Source: Symmachiella dynata (GTDB lineage Bacteria > Planctomycetota > Planctomycetia > Planctomycetales > Planctomycetaceae). From it: DNA of 64,000 nt. Made by a program: the position numbers and the translations under genes. The DNA lies in the NCBI RefSeq assembly GCF_007747995.1, contig NZ_CP036276.1, positions 4,207,001 to 4,271,000 on the forward strand, written 5' to 3'. Shown here piece after piece: positions 56,624-64,000 of this stretch. Numbering within the stretch: position 1 is the stretch's first letter; each line of letters starts with the position of its first letter. The notes beneath the pieces were generated by a model that had not been told where the DNA came from, ran no database searches, and saw only the letters and a list, made by a program, of their open reading frames with translations.

Positions 56624-56831
56624 CAAATTAGGTCGGGCAGGCTGAACGTTTCGTGCAGTCAACGAGTATACAGCCACGGGCCGACCGACTCCAATGAATG
56701 ACGGTTCGCCTGCTCTTCAGAGAGAGAAATATCACCGACGGTCGCCCAAAAAGGCCAGTGACGGGGTTGACGGCTTACAAAAGTACGCTACAATGACTTT
56801 CATTCGTAAGTTAACGGGAAGGAGGCACAGC

Positions 56832-57230
56832 ATGGGAAAACGACAACCGGCATCCAAAGCAGAATTGGAGATCGCCCGCATCGTCTGGGATTTGGGCAAC
56901 GCCACCGTGCGACAGGTCTTTGAACAGGTCGATCCGTCGCGGGAACTCGATTTCAAAACCGTGCAAACCTATCTCCGCCGACTAGAAGCCAAAGGATATC
57001 TGAACACCCAGCAAGACGGCCGCAGCAAGGTGTACTCCCCCAAAGTCCGGCCCAGGCAAGTCATTCGCGAAACGGTCGATGATTTTCTGCAGCGGCTCTT
57101 CGATGGGGCCACACTGCCGTTGGTGCAACATTTGATTTCAGAACGAGACATCTCGGCCAACGAAATCCAAGAACTCCGCGAGATGCTCGATCGCTGGGAA
57201 CAGGATCATGGCCCTCCTCAGGAGAAGTGA
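56832..57230 (+). CDS. BlaI/MecI-family transcriptional repressor
   Basis: A 132-residue protein with a winged helix-turn-helix (ASKAELEIARIVWDLGNATVRQ, VQTYLRRLEAKGYL) and a C-terminal dimerisation part (LQRLFDGATLPLVQHLISER). The start is at an ATG with the strong site AAGGAGG five bases upstream; an open frame before it is non-conserved. BlaI-type repressors usually sit next to a BlaR1/M56 sensor protease that cleaves them, but no intact one follows. The C-terminal Glu/Gln-rich end (GPPQEK) is short. Target promoters are unknown. Confidence 0.88.
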   Translation: MGKRQPASKAELEIARIVWDLGNATVRQVFEQVDPSRELDFKTVQTYLRRLEAKGYLNTQQDGRSKVYSPKVRPRQVIRETVDDFLQRLFDGATLPLVQHLISERDISANEIQELREMLDRWEQDHGPPQEK

Positions 57231-57642
57231 ACATTTCAGGCTCAGCAGTGTCAAACCCGGCAACTGAGCCGATTGAGACTCGGTGTGGCTGCCGCCGCCG
57301 CGCTCGCCCGGCGGCGGCCTCATCTTGTGTATCTCGCTGTGGATGTATCATCTCGCTAGGTGCTATTGGCATCGCGATGATTCTTACGCACGGAAAGACG
57401 CCCCTTCTATCGCAGCAAGCGTTGCGATGAGCCTGTGGCCCAGGTATCCCGCGTAGCTGCATTTCTCCAAGTGTTGCCTGCCTCACAAAGTCCGCTCCCG
57501 CAAACGTCGATACCCTTTTTATCGAGGCATCTCCGGATATCGCCATTGGATGTGAAACTGATATTCCGTCACCGCTCTGCGGGGTTTTGAGACCGCCGGT
57601 TGTCAATCGCTGGGAACGGATTCTGTGAAAAGGAACAACACA
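57231..57642. other. Intergenic region, possible remnant of a sensor gene
   Basis: About 410 bases. A GTG overlapping the BlaI stop by four bases opens a 67-codon frame with no recognisable sequence. In a shifted frame, about 57265-57355 reads LSRLRLGVAAAAALARRR and then PHLVYLAVD before a stop, vaguely like the N-terminus of an M56 membrane protease. This could be a decayed BlaR1-type gene, but it is short and weak. Confidence 0.3.
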
Positions 57643-57888
57643 ATGAAACGGATTTCAATCGGGTTGTACGGAGCGGTCATGTGCGGATGCCTGTTGCTCA
57701 CCGGCTGCGCAACGGCCGGCCATCAGATGCCCGCCCACGAATTTGCCGAGTCCGGTGCCGCTTGTGCCAACGGCAGTTGCTCCGCTTCACCAGCCAACTG
57801 TACCAACGGAAGCTGCCAAGCTAGCCAAGGCAGTTGCAGCAGCGGAAGTTGTTCCGCGTCTGCGAAACACGCGGGGGCGTTGTATTAA
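57643..57888 (+). CDS. Small cysteine-rich lipoprotein
   Basis: An 81-residue protein. I chose the ATG at 57643 because AAAGGA lies upstream; a GTG 18 bases earlier is open. The signal ends in a lipobox LLLTGC, so a lipid is probably attached to that cysteine and the protein is anchored in a membrane. The mature part repeats a unit with NGSC or SGSC followed by SAS or QAS, three times, giving seven further cysteines. I know no family with this pattern; metal binding or disulfide bonding are possible. Codon use is like that of neighbours. Confidence 0.7.
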   Translation: MKRISIGLYGAVMCGCLLLTGCATAGHQMPAHEFAESGAACANGSCSASPANCTNGSCQASQGSCSSGSCSASAKHAGALY

Positions 57889-57916
57889 GACGTCCGGAGC
57901 TTGCTAGTCAGCCAAA

Positions 57917-59902
57917 TCAAGGACCATCCACGAGCGTCCGTCGCATCTCCTGGAGACGGCGGGCGATTTTTTTGTGGACCGCCTCGGTCTGACGCACAAC
58001 GAGCACATCCTGGAACGCATCGATTGAACCGGGACCACCGGTGCCGTCCCACGTCTCGATGGCGAGGTCGGACCTGAGAGTGTCCGCTATCTGCTGAGTC
58101 GCATCGGCAATCCGATATCGCTCCTGAACCGCCGGATCAATAGGCGGATCAACAACCGGCACGGGGCGGACGTACCGGCCTCCCTGAAAATCATCGGGGC
58201 CGACTTGAAACTGTCCCTGCCCCCGAAATCCATCGCCTTGAAATCCGCCACCTTGACGTTGGTGATTGTGTCGTTGGCGATGAGCAGCGGGGTCAGGCTC
58301 GATCTTCTCAGCGAGATCCACAACATCATAGACCCGAATCGTGCATTCCTCTTCAGCGATTCGCCGCGTGGTGATGCGAAGTTGCTCGTTGTCGTAAATT
58401 GCCACCAAATCCAAAGGCTTTAGGATTGTTTGCAAGCATGATTCTAGTGTGACACCCGAGGCTGTGATGCTAACCGGTGAATCAGGACTGATGCCTTCGT
58501 CAAATAGCGTCACCTTGTCCAACCAGAGTAGAATATCGTGCATCTTCGCCAGCGTTTTCAGCACGCCGAACAACGGCTCGTCATTGAGGACGAGGTTGAC
58601 GTTTTCCGATAACGACTGCTGAATCCGGGCCTCCGCTCGCCGCTGACGATTGCTCGGCATCGGCGCCGGGCGCTGAATGCGCGGCGTGGTGCGGATGCGC
58701 TGGATGTCGAACAGCAGTTGGGCGATTTCGGCGTGAACGCTTTGCGTCTGAGAGACCACGAGCATTCCGGGGAGGACTCCAATTTGTACAGGTCCCGTGC
58801 TTGCTGGCCACGAATCGGGGGCCACTGTTGTCCCGATCAAATTGCAAATTGAATCGTAATCTTCTCCAACAATGATTCGGCGGACATCATAAATTCGTGC
58901 AATTTCTTTTTCCTCGGCGATCCGTGGCGTCGTCACAACTAATACCCCATGTTCAACGACAAACGTCAATTGCCACGGCAAAAACATTGTGTGCAGCGCG
59001 GCCTTCAACGAAATCTCTTCGATGTCATCATTGATCGGAGAATCCGGGCTAATGCCTTCGTCTGAGAGACTCTGTTCGTCCAGCCAGATATTGATGCGAC
59101 AACGGTTCGCCAGCTCATGCAGCGCATCCACCAATGGCTTATCTACAAAATCCACCTGAATCGGCTGTTCGAGGCGCAGGCTGATCGCAAGATCTTGAGC
59201 GGAGGCGGGGGCTCCCGGTTGCGCAGGATAATCACAGCCACCCGGATGGCCGTAAAAACGGTCGAGTTGCCTGTAGAGGTTCTGGAGTTCACGGTGCACC
59301 GCTTGAGTTTGGCGTACCCAGAGGCCATTCTCGACATCGGTGATTGTGCCCTGACCGAACGGTTGCCCCCAACTATCGCGAGCTACATTCCTTAGGATCA
59401 AATAAGTCATGGATTCTGCATCAACTGGTCCATCACCGTCCACCAAATCCGGCAACCGATAGAAATGCGTTTCCAGCATGTGAGCGGCGGAACTTTCGGA
59501 GGTCACCAACAGCGTGCCGCGATTCTCCACGTACGCGCCGCCGCGTGGCACGAGCAATAACGACAACACGTCACGCAGGGCAATTTGTTTCAAATGCATG
59601 GTGACCGGTTCGGTGAAAATGTCGTCGTTGAATGCGGTTTCGTCAAAACGGACCAGAATCCCCTGCTCTGTGGCGGTCAATTCAATCGCGCGCTTCAACG
59701 GCAACCCGTCGATGTCGACGTCAACCTGCCGATCAAGTGCCTGGCGAAGCTGACTGGCGGTCAGTGACATCGGAGCCTGTTCGGTCTCAACGTCGGTATC
59801 GCGTGTCTCCTGCACACCGTCCAAAGCACCCACCACAATAGCGGCCACAATGCACACCACGACGATCAACACCGTAGGTTTGAAAGGTGCAGAACGCGCC
59901 AT
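57917..59902 (-). CDS. Membrane-anchored protein with three secretin N-domain-like modules
   Basis: A 661-residue protein. I chose the ATG at 59902, preceded by GAGGAGG. A membrane anchor (VLIVVVCIVAAIVVGAL) is followed by three similar modules at about residues 47-205, 238-395 and 420-645. Each resembles an STN/secretin N-domain (PLKRAIELTATEQGILVRFD; PLVDALHELANRCRINIWLD; PLFGVLKTLAKMHDILLWLD) and ends with a motif LVVxQTxxVHxxI (variants LWVRQTQAVHREL, LVVSQTQSVHAEI, LVVRQTEAVHKKI). Modules 2 and 3 share the motif DEGISPDSP. The last module has a Gly/Gln-rich insert. No secretin barrel or pilus protein lies next to it. The role could be periplasmic protein binding or signalling; it is unknown. 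Confidence 0.75.
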   Translation of the reverse strand: MARSAPFKPTVLIVVVCIVAAIVVGALDGVQETRDTDVETEQAPMSLTASQLRQALDRQVDVDIDGLPLKRAIELTATEQGILVRFDETAFNDDIFTEPVTMHLKQIALRDVLSLLLVPRGGAYVENRGTLLVTSESSAAHMLETHFYRLPDLVDGDGPVDAESMTYLILRNVARDSWGQPFGQGTITDVENGLWVRQTQAVHRELQNLYRQLDRFYGHPGGCDYPAQPGAPASAQDLAISLRLEQPIQVDFVDKPLVDALHELANRCRINIWLDEQSLSDEGISPDSPINDDIEEISLKAALHTMFLPWQLTFVVEHGVLVVTTPRIAEEKEIARIYDVRRIIVGEDYDSICNLIGTTVAPDSWPASTGPVQIGVLPGMLVVSQTQSVHAEIAQLLFDIQRIRTTPRIQRPAPMPSNRQRRAEARIQQSLSENVNLVLNDEPLFGVLKTLAKMHDILLWLDKVTLFDEGISPDSPVSITASGVTLESCLQTILKPLDLVAIYDNEQLRITTRRIAEEECTIRVYDVVDLAEKIEPDPAAHRQRHNHQRQGGGFQGDGFRGQGQFQVGPDDFQGGRYVRPVPVVDPPIDPAVQERYRIADATQQIADTLRSDLAIETWDGTGGPGSIDAFQDVLVVRQTEAVHKKIARRLQEMRRTLVDGP

Positions 59903-60050
59903 GCAGGTCACCTCCTCGGTCTGTTGGTCCACGTTTCAATAGTATCACGAGTCGTACTCGCGGATCGCTCCTAAAGGGAGCAGGTGGTGCGACTGGTTAT
60001 CGCGTCATGACAATTGTCTATACGAACAGCCGACAGCAGAATTCACACGA

Positions 60051-61265
60051 TTACGACCGGGACGCCTCATTCACCGTCCGCTCAAATAGATCAAGCAGTT
60101 GCGGCGTCTTCTTCTCCAGGCTGTAGTGTTCCTGGATCATCTCCATGCCTGCTTGGCCGAGGTGGCGGAAGGCTGCGGGGTCGTCGAGGACTTTCATCGC
60201 CTCGGCGGTCAGCGCATCGACATCGGCGAATCCGGCGAGGAGGCCGTTTTGTTCGTGCTCAATCATCTCTTGAACCGGAGCCGTATCGGAGGCCAAGACC
60301 GTGCAGCCCACCGACAGCGCATTCATCAACGACCAACTCAACACAAATGGAACAGTCAAGTAAATGTGCAAATCACTGAGGCTCAGGACATTCACGAGAT
60401 CCGGCGTGGGAATACGGCCAGTGAAAATGAAGCGGCTGAGGTCGTAATTGTCCTGTTTGAGAACATGTTCGCGGAACGATTGCTCCTCGATATGGTTTAA
60501 GTCCCCGCCATAAGCGACGCGGTCACTACCCACCACAACAAACACGACGTCGCTCCGTGTATCGCAAATGCGTTTGGCGACCTTCATAAAAATGTCAAAG
60601 CCCCGCATCGATTCGAAGCCACGGGAGACATAGGTCACGATTTTGGTATCGGCGGGAATTTCGCGGTTGGCGATTTTGCGAGGGACGTCGCGGCGATGCC
60701 ACAGGTCGGTGTCGATGCCGTCGAAGATCGTTTCCAGTTTGGGCTGATACTCGTCCGGGAAGAGTTCGCGTTGCCAGTTCGTGGGCGAATAACCCCGCGT
60801 GCAGGTTTGCAGGTCGAGTAGGATCATGGCATTGCGAGCCCGCGACCGCAAAATGCTCATTTCGTTGGCCGGGTACTCCGGTCGATAGTCGAGATCGGAG
60901 CCGTGACCGCGGTAATAGTATTCGAAGTAGTTGATAATCGGACGATCGTACAAATCGGCCAGCCACAACGTCGAACCGAATCCGCTGTGCCCGACGATCA
61001 GATCGGGTTTGATTTCAGGGTGCGCTTTCATCGCTTCGTAGACACCCCAAGCATGCCAAGTCGCATTTTCAAATGTGCGACTGCAATAGTGCGTCGCCTT
61101 GGTCGCCCCCCCTTTGGCCTGATACTGAATCCGCCGCACCCCATCGACATCGGCAGAAGGATGTTCGCAAACGAACGAACATTCAAACCCTTTATTCTGC
61201 ACCAGATGCCGGGCGATATGCCCGAACTGAGCGGGAAAATTGTTATGAACAAACAACACATGCAT
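60051..61265 (-). CDS. Family 4 glycosyltransferase
   Basis: A 404-residue GT-B glycosyltransferase. The N-terminal domain begins MHVLFVHNNFPAQFGHIARH, and the C-terminal domain holds the nucleotide-sugar-binding pattern GCTVLASDTAPVQEMIEHEQ followed by NGLLAGFADVDALTAEA. It probably transfers a sugar from a nucleotide donor to a cell-envelope or storage polymer, in the cytoplasm or at the membrane. It lies next to no other glycan-synthesis gene in this window, and the donor and acceptor cannot be inferred. Confidence 0.9.
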   Translation of the reverse strand: MHVLFVHNNFPAQFGHIARHLVQNKGFECSFVCEHPSADVDGVRRIQYQAKGGATKATHYCSRTFENATWHAWGVYEAMKAHPEIKPDLIVGHSGFGSTLWLADLYDRPIINYFEYYYRGHGSDLDYRPEYPANEMSILRSRARNAMILLDLQTCTRGYSPTNWQRELFPDEYQPKLETIFDGIDTDLWHRRDVPRKIANREIPADTKIVTYVSRGFESMRGFDIFMKVAKRICDTRSDVVFVVVGSDRVAYGGDLNHIEEQSFREHVLKQDNYDLSRFIFTGRIPTPDLVNVLSLSDLHIYLTVPFVLSWSLMNALSVGCTVLASDTAPVQEMIEHEQNGLLAGFADVDALTAEAMKVLDDPAAFRHLGQAGMEMIQEHYSLEKKTPQLLDLFERTVNEASRS

Positions 61266-61346
61266 ACTGAAGACTCCTACGTGAACGCCAAATTCACAGG
61301 CTTGCCTGCACGGTACACGACGGCGGAGTCCGACGCAAATGGGCGG

Positions 61347-61484
61347 AGGCTCGAGGCTACAGGCTTGAGGCTACAGGGCTGGTTGATCCCGCTGTAATAT
61401 CAACTCGACGCCCTCTTCGGTAATCGACCTGCGACTGACTAGCGCTAGCCTGCCCTCAAGCCTGTCACCTCAAGCCTCACGCCT
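61347..61484. repeat. Inverted pair of 14-base tandem repeats
   Basis: At 61347-61374 two copies of AGGCTYGAGGCTAC stand in tandem. At 61454-61484 the opposite strand repeats CCTCAAGCCT twice with the same 14-base period (starts 61454 and 61468). The two halves are inverted relative to each other with about 80 bases between, in the gap between the glycosyltransferase and DUF1501 genes. It looks like a dispersed repeat element, not coding sequence. Confidence 0.6.
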
Positions 61485-61490
61485 TCTAAG

Positions 61491-62933
61491 CTACGCCAGT
61501 AGTTGCTCCACCACGCGGCCTGGTTGGCCGTCGAGGAGGGTTTGTTCGCGGGCGTTGCGTTTGTAGGAGAGTTTTTCGGGATCGAGACCGAATAGGTGCA
61601 GCAGCGTGGCGTGGTAGTCGTAATGATTGACGACATCGGTGACAGCATGGTGGCCGAAGTCGTCGGTTTCGCCATGCACGCAGCCCCCTTTGAAGCCGCC
61701 GCCGGCCAACCACATGCTAAAGCCATAGGTGTTGTGGTCGCGGCCAATGTTCTTTTCGTTTTGAATCACCGGCAACCGCCCCATTTCGCCCCCCCAATGC
61801 ACCACGGTGCTATCGAGCAATCCGCGCTGTTTGAGGTCGGCGACCAGTGCCGCAGAGGGTTGGTCGGTCTTTTTGCAGGCTTTGGGGAGTGAGTTTTTAA
61901 TATTTCCGTGATGATCCCAGTATTGGTTTTGTGTAAAAACCTGCACAAACCTTACGCCTCGCTCGACCAACCGGCGGGCGATCAGGCAACGGCTGCCATA
62001 ATCCTTTGTCGCCGGGTCGTCCATGCCGTACATCGTTTGCGTGGCTTTGGTTTCTTGTGAGAGATCGAGTGCTTCGGTAGCGGCAGTTTGCATGCGGGCC
62101 GCAAGTTGGTAACTGGCAATCCGCGCCTGCAGATCTAATTCGCCCGGGCGGTCTTCAATATGTTTTTGATTGAGCGCATCGACGTAATCCAGATAACGTC
62201 GTTGCGCGGTCCCGCGAAGATGCGTCGGCGCATTGAGGTTGAGGATCCGCGGTTCTTGCGGACGAACAACGGTTCCTTGATACAACGACGGCAGCCAACC
62301 GTTCGACCAGTTTTGGACCCCTGCCACCGGCAAACCGGCCGGATCGGTCATCGCCACATAAGCGGGCAGTTCCTGCGACGGGTTACCCAATCCGTACGTC
62401 AACCAACTTCCCAGCGCCGGGCGGCCTCTTTGAATGCGGCCGTTGTTTAATGCATAAATCGATTGGACATGATTGTTCACACCGGTACGTGTCGAACGAA
62501 CGAGCGTGATGTCGTCAACAACATTCGACAGATGCGGCAACAACTCAGAGAGCTCCATGCCACATTCGCCGTGTGCCTGAAATTTCCAAGGGGAGTGCAA
62601 CACCTTGGAACTGGCCTGGGCGGCATTGTCGTATTTCACGGTGCCAGGAAACTTCTTGCCGTCCCATTTGGCCATTTCAGGCTTGGGATCGAACATATCG
62701 ATGTGGCTGGGGCCCCCCTGCATGAACAACGAGATCATCGCCGTGGCGCGGGGGGGATGATGCGGCTGCTTGGGGGTGAGATCAAAACTCCGTGGTCCCA
62801 CGTCCGGTTTGATCGCCTCGGCGCGAACGTCTTCTTCGTGGAGCAGATGCGCCAGCGCCAAGGAGCCAATGCCCATGGCATTAGCAGCCAGGAAGTGGCG
62901 ACGGGTGGATTGTGGTCTGGTTGGATCAATCAT
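61491..62933 (-). CDS. DUF1501 family secreted protein (third, unpaired copy)
   Basis: A 480-residue DUF1501 protein. The N-terminus STRRHFLAANAMGIGSLALA looks like a twin-arginine signal. Family motifs are AMISLFMQGGPSHIDMFDPK, NGWLPSLYQGTVVRPQEPRI, QLAARMQTAATEALDLSQE and HWGGEMGRLPVIQNEK. Unlike the other two copies in this window it is not preceded by a DUF1549/1553 gene: upstream lies a Uma2 gene. It is about as long as the others and looks intact. Its partner may lie elsewhere or be lost. Confidence 0.87.
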   Translation of the reverse strand: MIDPTRPQSTRRHFLAANAMGIGSLALAHLLHEEDVRAEAIKPDVGPRSFDLTPKQPHHPPRATAMISLFMQGGPSHIDMFDPKPEMAKWDGKKFPGTVKYDNAAQASSKVLHSPWKFQAHGECGMELSELLPHLSNVVDDITLVRSTRTGVNNHVQSIYALNNGRIQRGRPALGSWLTYGLGNPSQELPAYVAMTDPAGLPVAGVQNWSNGWLPSLYQGTVVRPQEPRILNLNAPTHLRGTAQRRYLDYVDALNQKHIEDRPGELDLQARIASYQLAARMQTAATEALDLSQETKATQTMYGMDDPATKDYGSRCLIARRLVERGVRFVQVFTQNQYWDHHGNIKNSLPKACKKTDQPSAALVADLKQRGLLDSTVVHWGGEMGRLPVIQNEKNIGRDHNTYGFSMWLAGGGFKGGCVHGETDDFGHHAVTDVVNHYDYHATLLHLFGLDPEKLSYKRNAREQTLLDGQPGRVVEQLLA

Positions 62934-62962
62934 GATATGCGGCGATACTATCCGTAGGTAGA

Positions 62963-63514
62963 TTATTCAAAAAACTTGCCGACGAGGACTTGGAAATCGC
63001 CCAACACGTCAGGAATCGCCAGCTGATCATCGGCGTTTAACGTATCGAACGGTTTGTCGGCATAATAGAGGTCAGCGCGTTGCGGTTCGTCGTCTAAAAC
63101 ACAGACCACTTGAACGCCCGCTTCCAGATATTCGGCGACTTTGGCAAGCACCGCCGTCCGTCGTTCGCTGGGCGAAAGCACTTCGAAGACCAAATCAGGC
63201 GGAACCGGCAAATATCCCGGCGGTAACGGCCCACGAGGAACTTTTTCATAGCTATAAAATGCAACATCGGCACCGCGAACCGTATCGGGATTACGCTCGG
63301 TGATGACTCCGGAGTCGTTACTGAGCACGTGCCCCAAGTCATTGTGTTCTAAAAACTGTCGCAAAACATAAACAACTTGTGAGCAAATCTGTCCGTGTCT
63401 GGATGCGGGGGGATTCATTGTGAGCACGTCTCCTCGCACGAGTTCGGTCGGCTGTCCGCTATCGGGCAGGTGCAGATACTCGTCCGCGGTCATGAATGTC
63501 GTCGTGGTGGCCAT
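62963..63514 (-). CDS. Uma2 family putative endonuclease
   Basis: A 183-residue protein of the Uma2 family, a PD-(D/E)XK nuclease-like fold common in cyanobacteria and planctomycetes. Signatures are FMTADEYLHLPDSGQPTELV, GDVLTMNPPASRHGQICSQ, NPDTVRGADVAFYSYEKVP, PDLVFEVLSPSERR and VCVLDDEPQRADLYY. The family function is unclear; members are often scattered in multiple copies. It lies 29 bases upstream of the DUF1501 start and 47 bases from a second Uma2 gene to its right, the two being about half identical by eye. Confidence 0.85.
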   Translation of the reverse strand: MATTTTFMTADEYLHLPDSGQPTELVRGDVLTMNPPASRHGQICSQVVYVLRQFLEHNDLGHVLSNDSGVITERNPDTVRGADVAFYSYEKVPRGPLPPGYLPVPPDLVFEVLSPSERRTAVLAKVAEYLEAGVQVVCVLDDEPQRADLYYADKPFDTLNADDQLAIPDVLGDFQVLVGKFFE

Positions 63515-63561
63515 GGCCGTTGCCTTGTCGTCAACAATTTGAAAGAAGGTGCGCTCGTAAT

Positions 63562-64000
63562 TTAGGCGAATATTTTCGCGACCGGCACTACAAAACCGGG
63601 CATTTCATTGGGGAAGGTCAATTCATCCGTTTCGTCAAGAACATCCGTCTGATCCCTGGCACGATACGTCGTAATGCTTCGCTGACGATCATCCACAACA
63701 CAAACAACGGCGACGCCCACCCGCAGATACTCGCTGGTCTTTTGCTTGATGTTTGCGACTTGATCATTGGGTGAGAGCACTTCAAAAACAATATCGGGTG
63801 GCCCAGGCGGGTACCCTTCAGGGGCTTGTCCGCGCGGAACGGTCTGATAGCTGTAATAAGCCACGTCGGCTCCGCGCACTGTATCGGGGTTGCGCTGCGT
63901 GATGACACCGGAATCGTTGCATACAACTGTTCCGGTTGGATTCTCCTCCAAAAAGCCTTGCAACAAAAATGCAATTCGTGAACAAATCTGTCCGTGTCGA
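63562..64000 (-). CDS. Uma2 family putative endonuclease (partial, cut by right edge)
   Basis: The frame enters from the right edge of the window, so the N-terminus is missing; the visible part begins HGQICSRIAFLLQGFLEENP. It matches the neighbouring Uma2 protein through VTQRNPDTVRGADVAYYSY (compare VTERNPDTVRGADVAFYSY), GYPPGPPDIVFEVLSPND and VVCVVDDRQRSITTY. It ends at the stop at 63562. The two genes look like a tandem duplication that has since diverged. The first standard in-frame start inside the window (TTG at 63966) lies within the conserved region and is not the true start. Confidence 0.8.
   Translation of the reverse strand, partial: RHGQICSRIAFLLQGFLEENPTGTVVCNDSGVITQRNPDTVRGADVAYYSYQTVPRGQAPEGYPPGPPDIVFEVLSPNDQVANIKQKTSEYLRVGVAVVCVVDDRQRSITTYRARDQTDVLDETDELTFPNEMPGFVVPVAKIFA

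Noticed and set aside
1-64000. CRISPR arrays, insertion sequences, prophage genes
   Set aside because: I found no regularly spaced long repeats, no transposase or integrase and no phage structural genes.

Overview
The window looks like chromosomal DNA of a planctomycete, most likely order Planctomycetales. The evidence is the gene content: cytochrome-type DUF1549/DUF1553 proteins paired with DUF1501 proteins, Hanks-type kinases with a PEGA domain, a sulfatase, an LEPR-like N-terminus on a calcium-repeat protein, ROK and Uma2 proteins, and scattered short operons on both strands. The species cannot be named from this sequence. I found no rRNA, tRNA, CRISPR array, transposase or phage gene.

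Layout. 1-3.3 kb (minus strand): part of a Tad/Flp pilus locus (CpaF ATPase, Flp pilin, prepilin peptidase, a pilin-like small protein, and a TadE-like protein cut by the left edge). 3.4-8.8 kb: two divergent kinase-like genes, one a pseudokinase fused to an intact kinase, the other a membrane-bound pseudokinase with PEGA. 8.9-10.9 kb: an outer-membrane-like protein and a DUF1801 protein with a problematic start. 11.6-17.3 kb: a complete pyruvate dehydrogenase operon (E1, E2, E3). 17.3-27.7 kb: a ROK regulator and two head-to-head DUF1549/1553-DUF1501 operons whose large proteins carry different inserted modules (LamG-like or F5/8-like). 27.8-36.7 kb: DEAD-box helicase, sulfatase, calcium-repeat protein, esterase, M20 amidohydrolase and a DUF3748 protein. 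36.8-47.9 kb: Crp/Fnr regulator, parvulin isomerase, aminotransferase, CPBP protease, metallophosphoesterase, a small HExxH protein and a large FAD/Fe-S oxidoreductase. 47.9-56.7 kb (minus strand): ScpB, an anti-sigma-like protein, DnaA, GNAT, an FmdB zinc ribbon, an ECF sigma/anti-sigma pair, TrmB, a FabZ-like dehydratase and a HAD-like protein without its nucleophile. 56.8-64 kb: a BlaI-type repressor without its usual partner, a Cys-rich lipoprotein, a three-module secretin-N-like protein, a glycosyltransferase, a lone DUF1501 protein and two tandem Uma2 proteins.

How the genes fit together. The pdh genes make one enzyme complex. The DUF1549/1553-DUF1501 pairs, sulfatase and esterase fit breakdown of complex, possibly sulfated, polysaccharides. 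The most unusual material is the pair of degenerate-kinase genes beside the pilus locus, the paired operons with swapped inserted modules, a palindromic repeat family that also forms a terminator, and several enzymes or regulators with missing key residues or reversed domain order.
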